From NCBI GenBank assembly GCA_022478985.1, contig JAKSZP010017442.1, positions 28,243-92,242 on the forward strand: a stretch of 64,000 bases of DNA. Reading direction: 5' to 3'. Position numbers and translations under genes: made by a program. Below the pieces are notes generated by a model that worked only from the letters and a program-made list of their open reading frames with translations, had not been told where the DNA came from and made no database searches. The stretch's first letter is position 1. Each line of letters begins with the position of its first letter. This document shows, piece after piece, positions 31,035-41,929 of the stretch. Source of the stretch: Massospora cicadina. Its lineage: Eukaryota; Entomophthoromycota; Entomophthoromycetes; Entomophthorales; Entomophthoraceae.

Positions 31035-33470
31035 GAGGCATGTTGACCAGGGGATTGGCATTAATGATTCAAAGAAAAAGCCCAAGACGAACTGGGTGAT
31101 AAAACAAAGAAAATAAAAAACCTCTAACTTGGGACCATCTAGTACTAAAAAAAAACCTCTAACCAGGCAGGGAGTGGAGAGCCGGTAGCCCACCATGGCA
31201 TAGGGGGAAGGAGGGCTGGGCAGACCTTTTTCGTGTGGATCATGTATGGAAGATGCATATTGGTTGTGAAGTGGACAGAAGCAGAGAGCAAGGGTGTTGG
31301 GGCATTAGCTTAGTGGTATTGGAGGATGGTGAGATAACAGTTACTTATCTCAAGGTTATCTTGGAAGATAGCCTCAATAAACTCTGCAACATGATGTTCC
31401 GCTTAGATGCAGGCATCTGGGAGTTGGGCCAAGATGGCAATCGTTTGCTAGGTAATTTTAAAGTTTGGTCAAATGCTGCTAGTTTTGCAACATGAATGAC
31501 AGCGTTATTGACATCATCGGACAATTTGGTGATTTTCTTTCATGCTAATTTGAGGAACTCAGGGGAAATTGATTGTTCTCAGCCCAGTTTAGAAATGATC
31601 CATTGAATGTGCCACAGCTTTGCAGAGCTGGTGGCAATGGGGTGAAGCCACCGCTGCTAAGGCAAACTGGTTGTCACTTTGAAATGGGATGGCATTGGGT
31701 TCAGGAGCATATCATCTGGGTGAGAGGGTTTTGTTAAAATTAAAGGTATGAAATTCAGCCAATCATAATCAATGGCGGGATCTTGAGGGTGTTATCACAT
31801 AACCCTTAATATTCTTGGCCATGGAATCAGAAGTTGAAGGGTGTTGGATAGTACCTGTTTACTTTATTTGGTCAAAAAGTCTTTTTACCAGCTACTTCGT
31901 CTGGTAAGGCAATTCCAAAATAAACCATACCAATTTTAACTTGAAATTGATGAAAAGAAGAAAGAAAATCAAGTATAATTTGTCAAAGCATCATTATAAT
32001 GGAGTTTTGTTCAGTAAATCCCCAAGCTAAGATCTAGACTCATAACAAATTGTGGATTCAGTGGTAGGCTATTCATTTTGGTTCAATAGGATTCGCTCAC
32101 CCCATAGATTGGGTTTGAACCCTAATACTAGGGCATGGGATGTCGTCAGAAATTGTACCCAATAAGGGCCTAGCTATTTGGCCATCTAGGGTTTAACTCC
32201 CGCTATGTACCTTGTTTGAATCTTTAATTTGGGCTGGAATCTCAACATTCAAATGGGCCTTCATCACCAGATCCATCAACCTCATTTGTGGCGATTTTAT
32301 CTGATTCATCAATCTCATCCAATAGGTCCCATTGATTTTGGTTCACAAGAATATTTAATGTAGAATTGGGGGGGGTTGTAGTAGCAAATGAGTTGCTTGG
32401 CCAGATGGTGGTCCATGCCTGACTCTGATTGGCCAGTTTGTGCCCAGGGCGGTAAGTGTGGCTGGAAGTTTTGGTAGAGGATGACTTCCCACAATGGCTC
32501 AACATGTGAGAATGTTGGGTGGGAGGGGGCAACAAAATGCTACATTCAGACATCGTTGAAAAGGGTTCAGAAATTTTAAATAATGAATTGGCATGGGGGC
32601 AGGACCGTTTAGAGTGTTCAAGCTCAAAACAAATGAGAAAAATATTTCACTGCTATTCATAAGAGCCTAAAAGAAATGCTCTGGTGCTGCAGCAATGCAA
32701 GCATATTGAGAGATTTGTTGGGCAATGGTAGAGTGATTTGAGAGATAATGGCAAGGGCTTGTGGGGCAGCCAGGCGCTCTGCACCTGAGGGAATGGTGAA
32801 GATAAGGTTGGGCTGAGTGCCATAAGCCTAAAGCTCTGACAAACTAGTCTTACAATTTTTTTCTGGGGTGGAGGGAGATTCAAAGGGAGGTTGGAAAACA
32901 ACACCACTAGTGTAGTGTCATTGAGAGAAAGGTTTGGGTAGTGGGGACAGGAAAACTTTTGTGAATTAGTGAAGGCAATGCCACCGCTGCAGCGTCCTCC
33001 TCTGTTTGGAATCCTATGTCAAAATAGCCTCTATAAGGAGGAATCAATAAAGCCATCTGACGCGAAGGAAGTGGTGGCAATTTTGAGTATTACTTTGTCA
33101 GCATATGGTAATAAACTCCCCTAGTCAACATTGAGGCAAAGTTGGATAGTGGATCTGTGTAGTGCAAGAGGATGTGGGTGATTCAGGTGGATGCATGCAA
33201 GGTGAAGCACTAAGACCCATGGAGGGACAAATTAGCCAGTAGAGTTTGGTGGACTATTTGAGCCCATCAAAATTAATTTCAGAAGGATGGAAAATGCTGG
33301 GAGATGGATCACCGCTGCCACACACTGGAGCAGCAGGCGGCAGATCTGAGGACATCTTTTGGGAATTGGACATATCCAGATGACGGTAGATAATTTAACC
33401 TTTTTTGTAAAATTTCTTAAAAGTGAGATTGAGTGGAAAAAAAGAATATCTAAAAAACAAATGATGATAA
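31035..33470 (-). mobile_element. R1-G: longer, divergent R1 copy
   Basis: Minus-strand copy whose 3' motif (31,043-31,060, TGCCAATCCCCTGGTCAA) lies about 40 bases from that of R1-F, tail to tail. In coding order it shows SSDLPPAAP near 33,345 and YRGYFDIGFQTEEDAAAVAL near 33,040-32,980. Further on is NQNQWDLLDEIDESDK (about 32,340), corresponding to NQNPWELLAEIDE of R1-A. The C-terminal region carries the micro-insertion at 31,129. Frames 32,907-32,653 and 32,553-32,242 are remnants of the ORF1-like protein. Borders on the right are approximate. Confidence 0.65.
31129..31149 (+). repeat. Micro-insertion of an A-tailed RNA 3' end (site 2)
   Basis: TTGGGACCATCTAGTACTAAA (21 bp) is bracketed by a perfect 14-bp duplication, AAAAAACCTCTAAC (31,115-31,128 and 31,150-31,163). 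It lies in the 3' UTR of R1-G and is therefore younger than that element. Confidence 0.8.
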
Positions 33471-33639
33471 TCATTATTTTCTTTTTATTATCAGCCTACT
33501 AATTAAATTCTCTTATTAACTTTATGTAGACATGGGTGTATACATTAAAGTTTAACTTCTTTATTGTATAATTAAAGTTTATAGTTTTTTTATCTTTTGC
33601 TTTGATGCTCATTTAATCAAATTCAATTTTTAAAAAAAT

Positions 33640-35500
33640 TTATGCTCAACAACCTTTTTACCCATGCCACTCCTAGTCCATTTCAACTCATTTGATGCCT
33701 GCTGTCCCCACAATGGGTATCGGTGTGTCACATCCTAGCGTTTATCAGCTACCGCATAAAATGTGACAGGGATGGCAAAGCTATCCCCACAAACCCTTCC
33801 AGTCGCTAGTCCTGCCTCAGGACCTAGCCCATCACCTCACATTCTCTCAGGTGGTGCTTGGAAACCCCCAGGTGCTCCTTAAGAGCAACCTGCATTTTAC
33901 CTTTGGATTGATTATGGAAACCTCTTCCCCTTTGTCAGCGCGGCCATCATTGAGATGGTCAATGGAATTTTAAAACCCGCCAGATTCATATATTCCCGCC
34001 CCTTCAAGGGGTATTTTGACCTTGGTTTATCTTGTGAAGCCCATGACATGGCGGCAGCATAGATGCCCTCACATATAAAAACAAACCGCTCTTCACTATT
34101 TAAACTCACTTGCTAGATGAGGCCACATTTCTGGTCAGTTTTGCCGGCTTGCCCTCTTTACTCTCCTCACACGCCTCTGCCACGAACCCATGGAGGTCTT
34201 GGCTGGCTATAATGCTGACGCCAGGCTGCAGTTTGTTGTTCCCAATGGCACCAATAGTCTCACTGGACCTCGCGCATTTGTACCGTTCTGTTCCTTTTTC
34301 TTGACAATCAACTCGTGATACCACTACGTTGAAATCAGATTATCCACTGATTATCCATTTGAGTACACATCAAAAACAACCATGACATTTGTCCCCTATG
34401 TTTTAACTAGACCATTTGAAGAACATCTGCCCAGAAATTTCTGCGGAAGCTGCTTCTGCCACTCTTCCCTCTGGAGCCAACCTCACAACAGTTTAAATAA
34501 AATTTTGAATGGGGATCAAATTTCCCACACCCTCATCCTTTAAGGGTACTTCCACTGTACTGCCCAACCGAGGCTTGACTGCCAGAAATATTATAGTGCA
34601 TATTGTGGCTCATGCACTGGCAATTTCAATGGTTGACTGTGTGCAGAAAATCAGCATCTGCCACCCAAAAAAATCCTGTTTCTGGCCCAGCGTTGATAGT
34701 ATCACATCCTTTTGACAATAGCAGATGAGTCAAAAATGAAGAATTTATTTGGAATCAAACCTGACTTTAACTGGTAAAATTTATCTCCAAATCCCTTAAT
34801 TCAGCTCCTCACTGCCATTTGCGTCCTCAAAATAGATACCCAATTAATTATTCTATTTATCAAAAAGGCTGTTAAAGCAGCAGCTTCTTTCACCAACTAC
34901 CTCCTCCACCAAGTCCTCCATATGGCGATTGAGCACTTTGCAAAGTTTTCCCAGCTCAGATATCCCTTATGATTTCCCTGATGAAGATAAATTTAATATA
35001 GAAGAATCTGCATTTGCAGAAAGCCGCTCATGCATTAACATGGTGTGATCATCACTGTTTGCCCTTGACTACCTCAAACATGCCAATGCATCAAGTCATT
35101 CACTTTCATACCAAATGTTCTTACTTTTGCCAGATACCAACTCATTTAATATGCTATGGTGATGCACGCTACTGGTCTCATTGATGAGGAGAACACTCAC
35201 CTCATTATCCTTCTGACCCACACTAGTATTAATCCAGCCCCCTTTTTGTCCGCTAAAGCAAAACCTGAAGATACTGGCTTTAATCCAAAAACCCCAGCCC
35301 CTCTTCAAAATCTAATATATGGATGCTTAAGATAAGGCTGCAACACTTTTAGCACTGGTGGTGCCTAACCCAAAAGGGGGAGCCGCCACGCATCTTTATT
35401 TTCAAATGGGCCAAACAAAGGGATTATTAGAAACTAAGAAAATACTTAATATGGCACCTCAGCTAACAGCCTAGGAAGCCATATCAGAAGGTGAGGAAGC
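33640..35500 (+). mobile_element. R1-H: R1 copy of a divergent subfamily
   Basis: Plus-strand copy starting head-to-head with R1-G about 170 bases away. The blocks RPFKGYFDLGLSCEAHD (about 34,000-34,050) and KPDFNW...KAVKAAA (34,750-34,890) match R1-I. Near 35,490 GEEALGKL resembles the conserved acidic C-terminus. The copy ends there without a 3' UTR or tail motif, at the junction with R1-I. The frame is broken throughout. Confidence 0.6.
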
Positions 35501-35504
35501 TTTG

Positions 35505-37260
35505 GGGAAACTTATGTCCGGTGCCCACTTTAGCGGACAGACCATGGCGGACAGCATTGGGGTGGGAGCATCAGAAAATGTGACATAAGGAGGCTTAATT
35601 GTGGGTTTTCTTTGTTAATGAGGCCAGCGGTGTCTATCGCCTCAACATATTGAGCAAGTTGATGCCCAGCAAAAGTGATGAGAGCTAAAACAAAAGTAAA
35701 TGACTTGATGTGCCAGCGGGTTTTAGGATAATTGGGTTCAAAAAGCAAAGTTTTTGCCGCATCAATGCAAGCGCCAATTGCACCAAAAGCAAGCTCCTCA
35801 ATCTCTGACTTTGCACCTTCCTTAAAATAATGGGGAAATTGGGGATAGGAATACCCTTAACCAGGGATTACATCGCCCCATAGAGCTGCTGGAAGGATAG
35901 GGTGTTGACAGGAGCAGCAGCGGCTTTGACCGCCATTTTATTTACATTTCTATAGATTGGATAACCATTTTTAGGATGAAAGCGGCAGGGGCATGAATTA
36001 AGAGGATCAACGAAAAATTTCTCCAATGCAAAATCTGGTTTGACATTATATTGCCGGTCACTTTTGTCAATCCAATTGAGACACTCAAAAGGATTTGATT
36101 CAGCTAACACTAGCCCAGCAACCAGATATAAATAGTTGGCCACACCTGATTGGCCACAAACTATCAACCATGGCAGTTCAGCTGAAACTGTTTCAGCCAT
36201 CGGCTCAGGTTGTCATACATTGACTGAATTTTCAAAATTTTTAAATTTTGATTGGCTGTGGCTTTAGAAGCCACACCAGAATTCGCCAAGGTTGAAGACA
36301 GGAGAACTGAGCCCCACTCAGAAAATTTAGGCGCAGCTGCAACTGAGCCAACACTGGAGGGGGAGCGGCAGAATCAGTGGAGGAAGAAACTGCTGGGCAC
36401 TTGCGCTTAAAATGGTTGAGTTCAAAGCCCAATGGGCAAATGGTTCAGCCATTTTCGATGCACACCAGAATGGGTGATCAGGGGCAGATCTGATCATGGT
36501 GTGTGGGGGGAATTGCAAGGTGGGTGTTGCAACGTAGAGGCAGATTGTCACAAAAACATGAGGCCCTACTAGATGATCTACCCCATTGGGAACACCGAAC
36601 TTCAACACATGGGCTGCGCTATAAATGGCTAACCCCTCCATGAGCTCATTTGGAGGTATTTTGGGGAAAGGTGGGAGGGCAACCCAGAGAACTGGACCAC
36701 TAAAGTGGCTTCATCCTAAAGCCAAGTGTAAACAGTCAGGAGGGGCATATTTTAAATATCAGCAGCAGCTGGCTTCTGCTGCATCAGCTTCAGAACGGAA
36801 GCCAAGATCAAAATACACCTTGAAGGGGCGAAAATTGATAAGCTGGAAGGTTTATACACCACCGTGGTCATATCAATGATGTCTGCACTTGCATTTGGGA
36901 AAAGATTCCCATATACAATTGGGAGGTCAAAATTAAAATCGCTCCATGGGAGAATCAAAAGGCTCTGGAGCACCGATTGGGAGCTTGTGAGGTGGTGGAC
37001 CAAGTCCAAAGTGGCGCATAATGCCCAGTAGTGTTAGGAGGACTAGAAGAGCCACTTAGTCATGCTTTGGCAGTGGCCAAAACATGCAGTAGGTGGCGCA
37101 CCACCGCCCCATGCTGGGGCAGCAGGCGTCAAAAGCATTAAAATTTTTACATAATTGCTTGTTTGAGCGGTCATTTTTTGTATTTTTTAAATATATGAAT
37201 TTTGTTTCAATTATAGCTCTCAAAGCAAAAGAAAGATTGTAACGCCGCAGCACCATGTTA
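35505..37260 (-). mobile_element. R1-I: R1 copy, same subfamily as R1-H, opposite orientation
   Basis: In coding order on the minus strand it has FRPFKVYFDLGFRSEADAAE near 36,830-36,770 and a decayed zinc knuckle near 36,440 (second Cys replaced by Gly). The 36,200-35,868 frame follows with NPFECLNWIDKSDRQYNVK and KMAVKAAAAPVNTLSFQQL. The terminal part has SDAPTPMLSAM, like DAPTPILSAL in R1-A. It lacks the 3' UTR and tail and meets R1-H end to end. The longest open stretches are 104 and 110 codons. Confidence 0.65.
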
Positions 37261-37322
37261 GGATTTCTATATATTACCATATTTTTGTTGGGCACATAGA
37301 AAAATTAAAGATGTGTGGAGGA

Positions 37323-37359
37323 CCCCCTTCTTGGGTTGGGCACCACTAGTACTAAAAAA
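37323..37359 (+). repeat. Micro-insertion of an A-tailed RNA 3' end (site 3), oldest copy
   Basis: CCCCCTTCTTGGGTTGGGCA followed by CCACTAGTACTAAAAAA is the same sequence as the other four sites with more substitutions. The flanks GATGTGTGGAG and GAAGCTTGTAG are only partly alike, so a target duplication is not certain. Confidence 0.55.
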
Positions 37360-38239
37360 GAAGCTTGTAGTTTTCTCAATAATTTAAAATGGTCCTACCC
37401 AAATGCAGTTAACTTCTGTAATTAGTTCAATCTGTGTGTATTGCAAAAAAGAATCTCAGTGCCTACATTGAATTGGACAACACATAGCATTTTTTCATAA
37501 CCTTTTCATAACAGGCCTCTTTACATAGAAAAATTGTTTGTAAAGGCCTGAGCTTGCAGCTTTATTATAGTATTGGCACGCTTCTTTACTTATTTTAAAA
37601 TATTTTTTTGCCTAGGATTCTCTAGGACCAAGTATAGTAGAGATGGTAGGGTGGATTATTCCATATAAAAACCGAACGGTGACATTTTGGTAGCTGAATG
37701 ATGGGATATATTGTAGGCAATATAAAATGAACTTAAATACATGCTCCATTAACGTAGTTTGTTCAAAGCTACTTTTTGGATAATATATAACCAGAGTCCA
37801 ATTTGCTTGATCACCATACCATTAGCTTTGAGATTTTAGGGATCAGAATGAATTTCTCTTAACCCCATTAACATGTTGAGTTGGTGGGGACATGAGCAGA
37901 AAACTATCTACATTATTTATAAGTATGCACTGAAGACAACCATGCTTGTGATTGTGTTTTAGAGGGTAAACTTGGCCATGGTCGCTGCTCTTACTCCCCA
38001 TATAGCCTTGTCTTTGACCCACTTAGTCAAGTGGTTGATAGCCATTTTAATGTACCTGGCAATTAGATTGCTAGTGGGAAGGGGCCCAAGGACATAAATA
38101 GAACATTAAGACAGGCAAACCTAGTACAAATTAGCTGATAAGATGTTTTTAGAATGTGTTTTCACATAAAATTTTTCACATCACTCCAGCATCCTCTAAA
38201 TCAAGGTGCATGACTCCCACCAATAATATTGCTTGAGAT
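37360..38239. other. Gene-free AT-rich stretch
   Basis: No domain is recognisable on either strand. A short phrase near 38,000-38,050 resembles the start of a gypsy integrase core on the minus strand, but it is too short to call. Confidence 0.4.
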
Positions 38240-39150
38240 GCTCCTTTAAGGTAACAGATGAGGTTCACAAGACCTTTCTCACCATCTGACAATATTTCAA
38301 TCCTATGCAGAAGGATAGTTACCCCAATTATTTGGCACAAAGTTGCCTCAAAATATCAAAATGTTCGGCAAAAAACAAAAAGGCAAGTAAAATTTCACTG
38401 AATTTCGTCATTCACTGAATAAAGCATGTGAAGTGATAAAAACACAATGTATACTCCAACAGGCTGAGATGCAGAAACATTAATACACTGTCGCCTTTAT
38501 CAACCGGAAGGCTTCACAGAAATGTGCTCAAAAAATGCATACCAAATCTGGCTTTAATGCAGGCCAAGGTAAGATGAGCAATCAAATAAGGCATGCCTTG
38601 ATTTATTTGTGGCTGCTGTTTTAAATGAGCAATGCCCTTGAAGCGACTTAAGGTCAAAAATAGGGATAGTTTGAGGCACCTAATGGTCCTGGTTGCTCTT
38701 AATATATTCCATTTGTGACGTCTTTATTGCGTTGTACAAACTCCCTCACAGTGTTCCAGAAGTTGCTTTTTTGCTTCTACTAACCGCGTAAATTATAAAG
38801 CAATTAGGTAAATTAAATACCATGATTCCAAGTAAGGCTCTAAAAATATGTGAACTGGGCTTTATTCTTAAGTAAATAACGAGAATTTCAGGCAAGAAAA
38901 AGTGGAACAGATCCTCAACTAATAAAAGGTAGCCTAATAAGCTATGCAAAAGAATAATAAATCAGGCATCAGAAGCCTAACAAGTGTTGGCGTCAAGCAA
39001 CCGCTGTCTAGGAATGAGAGTCTAATTCTTAGTAATTTATCCAGAAAAAATAAAATTTTTACTAGAATATTCTGAATTGCCATGAATCAAAATTACAACA
39101 TGTTGGAGAAAAGTTTTTGTTACTGTCATTGCAACAAATTTCTTAAGTAC
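38240..39150. repeat. Direct duplication, copy 1
   Basis: Homologous along its length to 39,550-40,470 in the same orientation, with an offset of about 1,310 bases. Shared landmarks are GTAACAGATGAGGTTC / GTAGCAGATGAGATTC at the left end, CAACAGGCTGA in the middle and TTGGCGTCAAGCAACCGCTG / CTGGCGTTGAGCAACTGCTG near the right. I see no coding motif. It may be a pair of old LTRs or a tandem duplication. Confidence 0.65.
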
Positions 39151-39549
39151 CAACCTTAGGAAATCATTTTACAATTGCTAATTATTAGATCACCCCATCA
39201 AATGCATGAATCCTGATTGCAACCCAGGATTTTCAAGGAGGGAATTGCAATTGAGAGATTTTACAACAGTTGAACTTGCAGGAAAGGGGAGCTTGAAGGA
39301 AATCAATTAAAAATCCAGTGTTCCTAAAAAGCATCAACGTTCTCCTGGAAGTCTCTTGTTGGGCGCATGAGACCATAAACTCCAGTAAATCCAAAGGAGA
39401 CACCGCAATACTTCCCTTCCTCCTCACTGGAAAGCCAGAAAAACAGTGAAGAAGACTTGAGGCTCTAAATCAATAATTTGGACATTACCACTGGACTGTC
39501 TTATAGATTCCAGGTAAGTAAACCTTCCAAGAAAAAGAAGACCTTATAT

Positions 39550-40473
39550 AATGTAGCAGATGAGATTCCCAAGACCTCGCTCACCAATTATAAAATTGCA
39601 AACCTATGCCAAAGAATATTTTCCTCAATAATCTGCAGAAAAGGTTGTATTAAAATCCCATAATGTTTGGCTTAAAAAATACCAAAAGGTAAGCTAAATT
39701 TTGGTAAATATGGACATTCCATGAATATTCCACACTAATCAATAAAAGCACGAATTATATCTCAACAGGCTGAACTTAGATTTTTAAACATCACCAGATT
39801 CTGTCACCTGGTGGTCTTATAGGGCTGCACTTGAATAAGACATACCAAACCTGGATTTAATGCAGGTCAAGTTATGACGAGCAATCATGCCACAACCAAC
39901 TCAGTTTATATGTACCTGTCATACGAAATGGTTAATGCTCTCATGGTGGCCTATAGTCTCAAATGTAGAGGGTTCCTGGTACCTGCAGATCCTGGTTGCT
40001 CCAGTTTAATCTTGTCACAACATCTTTATCATGATGCACAAATGCCCTCATGGCGTTCCAAAACTTGGATTTCTCCTTCTATTAACTGCGCAAAATCAGC
40101 AAAATTAATCACAATAAATCCAACAACGCATCTCTCAAATGTGCGCTAGAAATATTTAAAATGTGCTTTTAATTACTGATGTCAACAAAGATTTCAAGTG
40201 AGGAAATGAGGAGCTGGTCCTAACTTTGATAGATAATAGACCAGAAAGAGCTGCATAAAATATTAATAAATAAAGCGTCAAAAGCTTGGCAAAAGCTGGC
40301 GTTGAGCAACTGCTGACCTATAATGGGAGACTAATTTAGTAATTTTTCTAGAAAATGTAAAATATATTATATAAGGTATCCTAAATCACATTAACTTGAC
40401 AATCTAGTCTTGTTAAAAAATATGGGATTATGATCATTGTTGTAACAGATTATAAGTTCCAAATCTTAGGATT
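39550..40473. repeat. Direct duplication, copy 2
   Basis: Second copy of 38,240-39,150, considerably diverged. It is cut at the right by LINE-A2. The 39,151-39,549 stretch between the copies holds no recognisable gene. Confidence 0.65.
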
Positions 40474-40488
40474 TCCAATCATAAATGT

Positions 40489-41783
40489 TTAAATTTAAAT
40501 TTAAATTTATTGCGGGGAAGGCTGACCATGGGACGGACACTTCTTAATATGACTCAGGAAAGATAAACTTAGTACCAGGGGAGGCACCCCAAAGAAGCGA
40601 TGCTATCTCTTGTTGCCAGCGGGAACGCCACTTATGGGGAGGGGAGGGAACGTGTGAAGGGGCCGTAGCCACTATTGAGCACGAGTAGAGGAAGGGGTCT
40701 GATTTGATGAACCAGACTGGGAACCAGGAGGAGACCAGCTGTCAGCGACGCGGTGGGAGATATCCAAACATCCACGCTTGAAAGTGGTCCACCAAATGAG
40801 ACCAGAATCTGTGGACAGCTTCTGGGAGGGTGGGGATAGATCCAGCGATGGCATCCAAGACAATCGTGTGGATAGTCCACATGGCGATTGCAACCACCAG
40901 AGCACGGAGGGAGGGTGGGGAGGGGGAGGCCATTGATGAAGCAAACATATCTCTTGACAGACTGAAGGGATGCGTTTGATCCTGGCCTAGCAGACGTTGG
41001 ACTTCGCGCCATATCACTTTAGAGGTGGGGCACTTCTCCAGGCGGTGGAACAGCGTTCCATACTGGCCACACACGACACAGGATGAGTGTAAAGCGTTAG
41101 AGCGCTCAGCTGTACGATACACCTGCCTCAGGCAGCGCCACACATGGGAGCGGACTTGAGGCTGCAACAGAGGATGGTGTGCGTATTTCCAGATAGTCTT
41201 TTGGGTTTCAATGGAATAAGGGATGTCCATCATGTCCAGGTAGTCCACCCTGGATAGGACTTGGGGCCGAATGGGGATCACGCCATCATGGATGGGTAGC
41301 CCCTGTACCTCTTGTGTGAACTGAGGAGAGGGGCGGCCTCTTTGGGTTGTATGTCCACTAATACAAATTCTCCACTCTGCGCTTCGCATGGAGAGTAGGA
41401 TTCATTTGTAGTGGGTTTTAGTCCCATGAGGACTTGTGGCCAATGTGTGTGATGCGAGGTATTTCATCAGGGAGTGGGGGTTTGATGGATTATTGAGGCC
41501 CAAGGCTCGGGAGAAGTTGGAGTGGGCCGCTGGGACCAGTGTTGGGATGGGAGTGTAGGAGCGGTAACGGCCGCGATCCAGGTGCCCAGGATCTTGGCAG
41601 CATGGGCTTTGAAGTCAAGCAGGCCCATGCCACCTTGATGATGAGGGCCAAACATGACCTCTAGCCGTACTGGTGGAGGGCGCCCTGACCAAAGCCATCC
41701 TTGCAGCAAAGTATACAGGGATTTGAAGAAGTTTGGGGAGAAGGGGATGGCATGGGCTCCAAACCAGACTTTAGATAGGAGCA
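40489..41783 (-). mobile_element. LINE-A2: 5'-truncated LINE-A
   Basis: A 1.3-kb 3' fragment of LINE-A covering the ORF2 C-terminus, including the CCHC finger (CVVCGQYGTLFHRLEKC in the 41,389-40,742 frame), the 3' UTR and a TTTAAATTTAAA tail. The 5' truncation is at the codons for MLLSKVW in the RT thumb region. Flanks are TCCAATCATAAATGT (40,474-40,488) and TCCATTCATAAATGT (41,784-41,798). The second flank is also the left duplication of LINE-A3. The 3'-end motif is at 40,522-40,539. The 215-codon open stretch is the longest in this copy. Confidence 0.88.
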
Positions 41784-41929
41784 TCCATTCATAAATGTTT
41801 AAATTTAAATTTATTGCGGGAAAGGCCGACCATGGGACGGACACTTCTGAATATGACTCAGGAAAGATAAACTTAGTACCAGGGGAGGCACCCCAGAGAA
41901 GCGATGTATCTCTTGTTGCCAGCGGGAAC

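Noticed and set aside
30980..33470. R1-F and R1-G as terminal inverted repeats of one DNA transposon
   Set aside because: The inverted similarity is tail to tail between two independently truncated R1 copies. There is no transposase, and the expected outside ends are absent.
35868..36200. 110-codon minus-strand frame as a host gene
   Set aside because: It matches the equivalent coding block of R1-H and lies in order within R1-I, so it is part of the R1 protein.
37980..38100. Gypsy integrase remnant on the minus strand near 38.0 kb
   Set aside because: Only one short phrase resembles an integrase core, and no further blocks were found on either side, so it is not supported as a feature.
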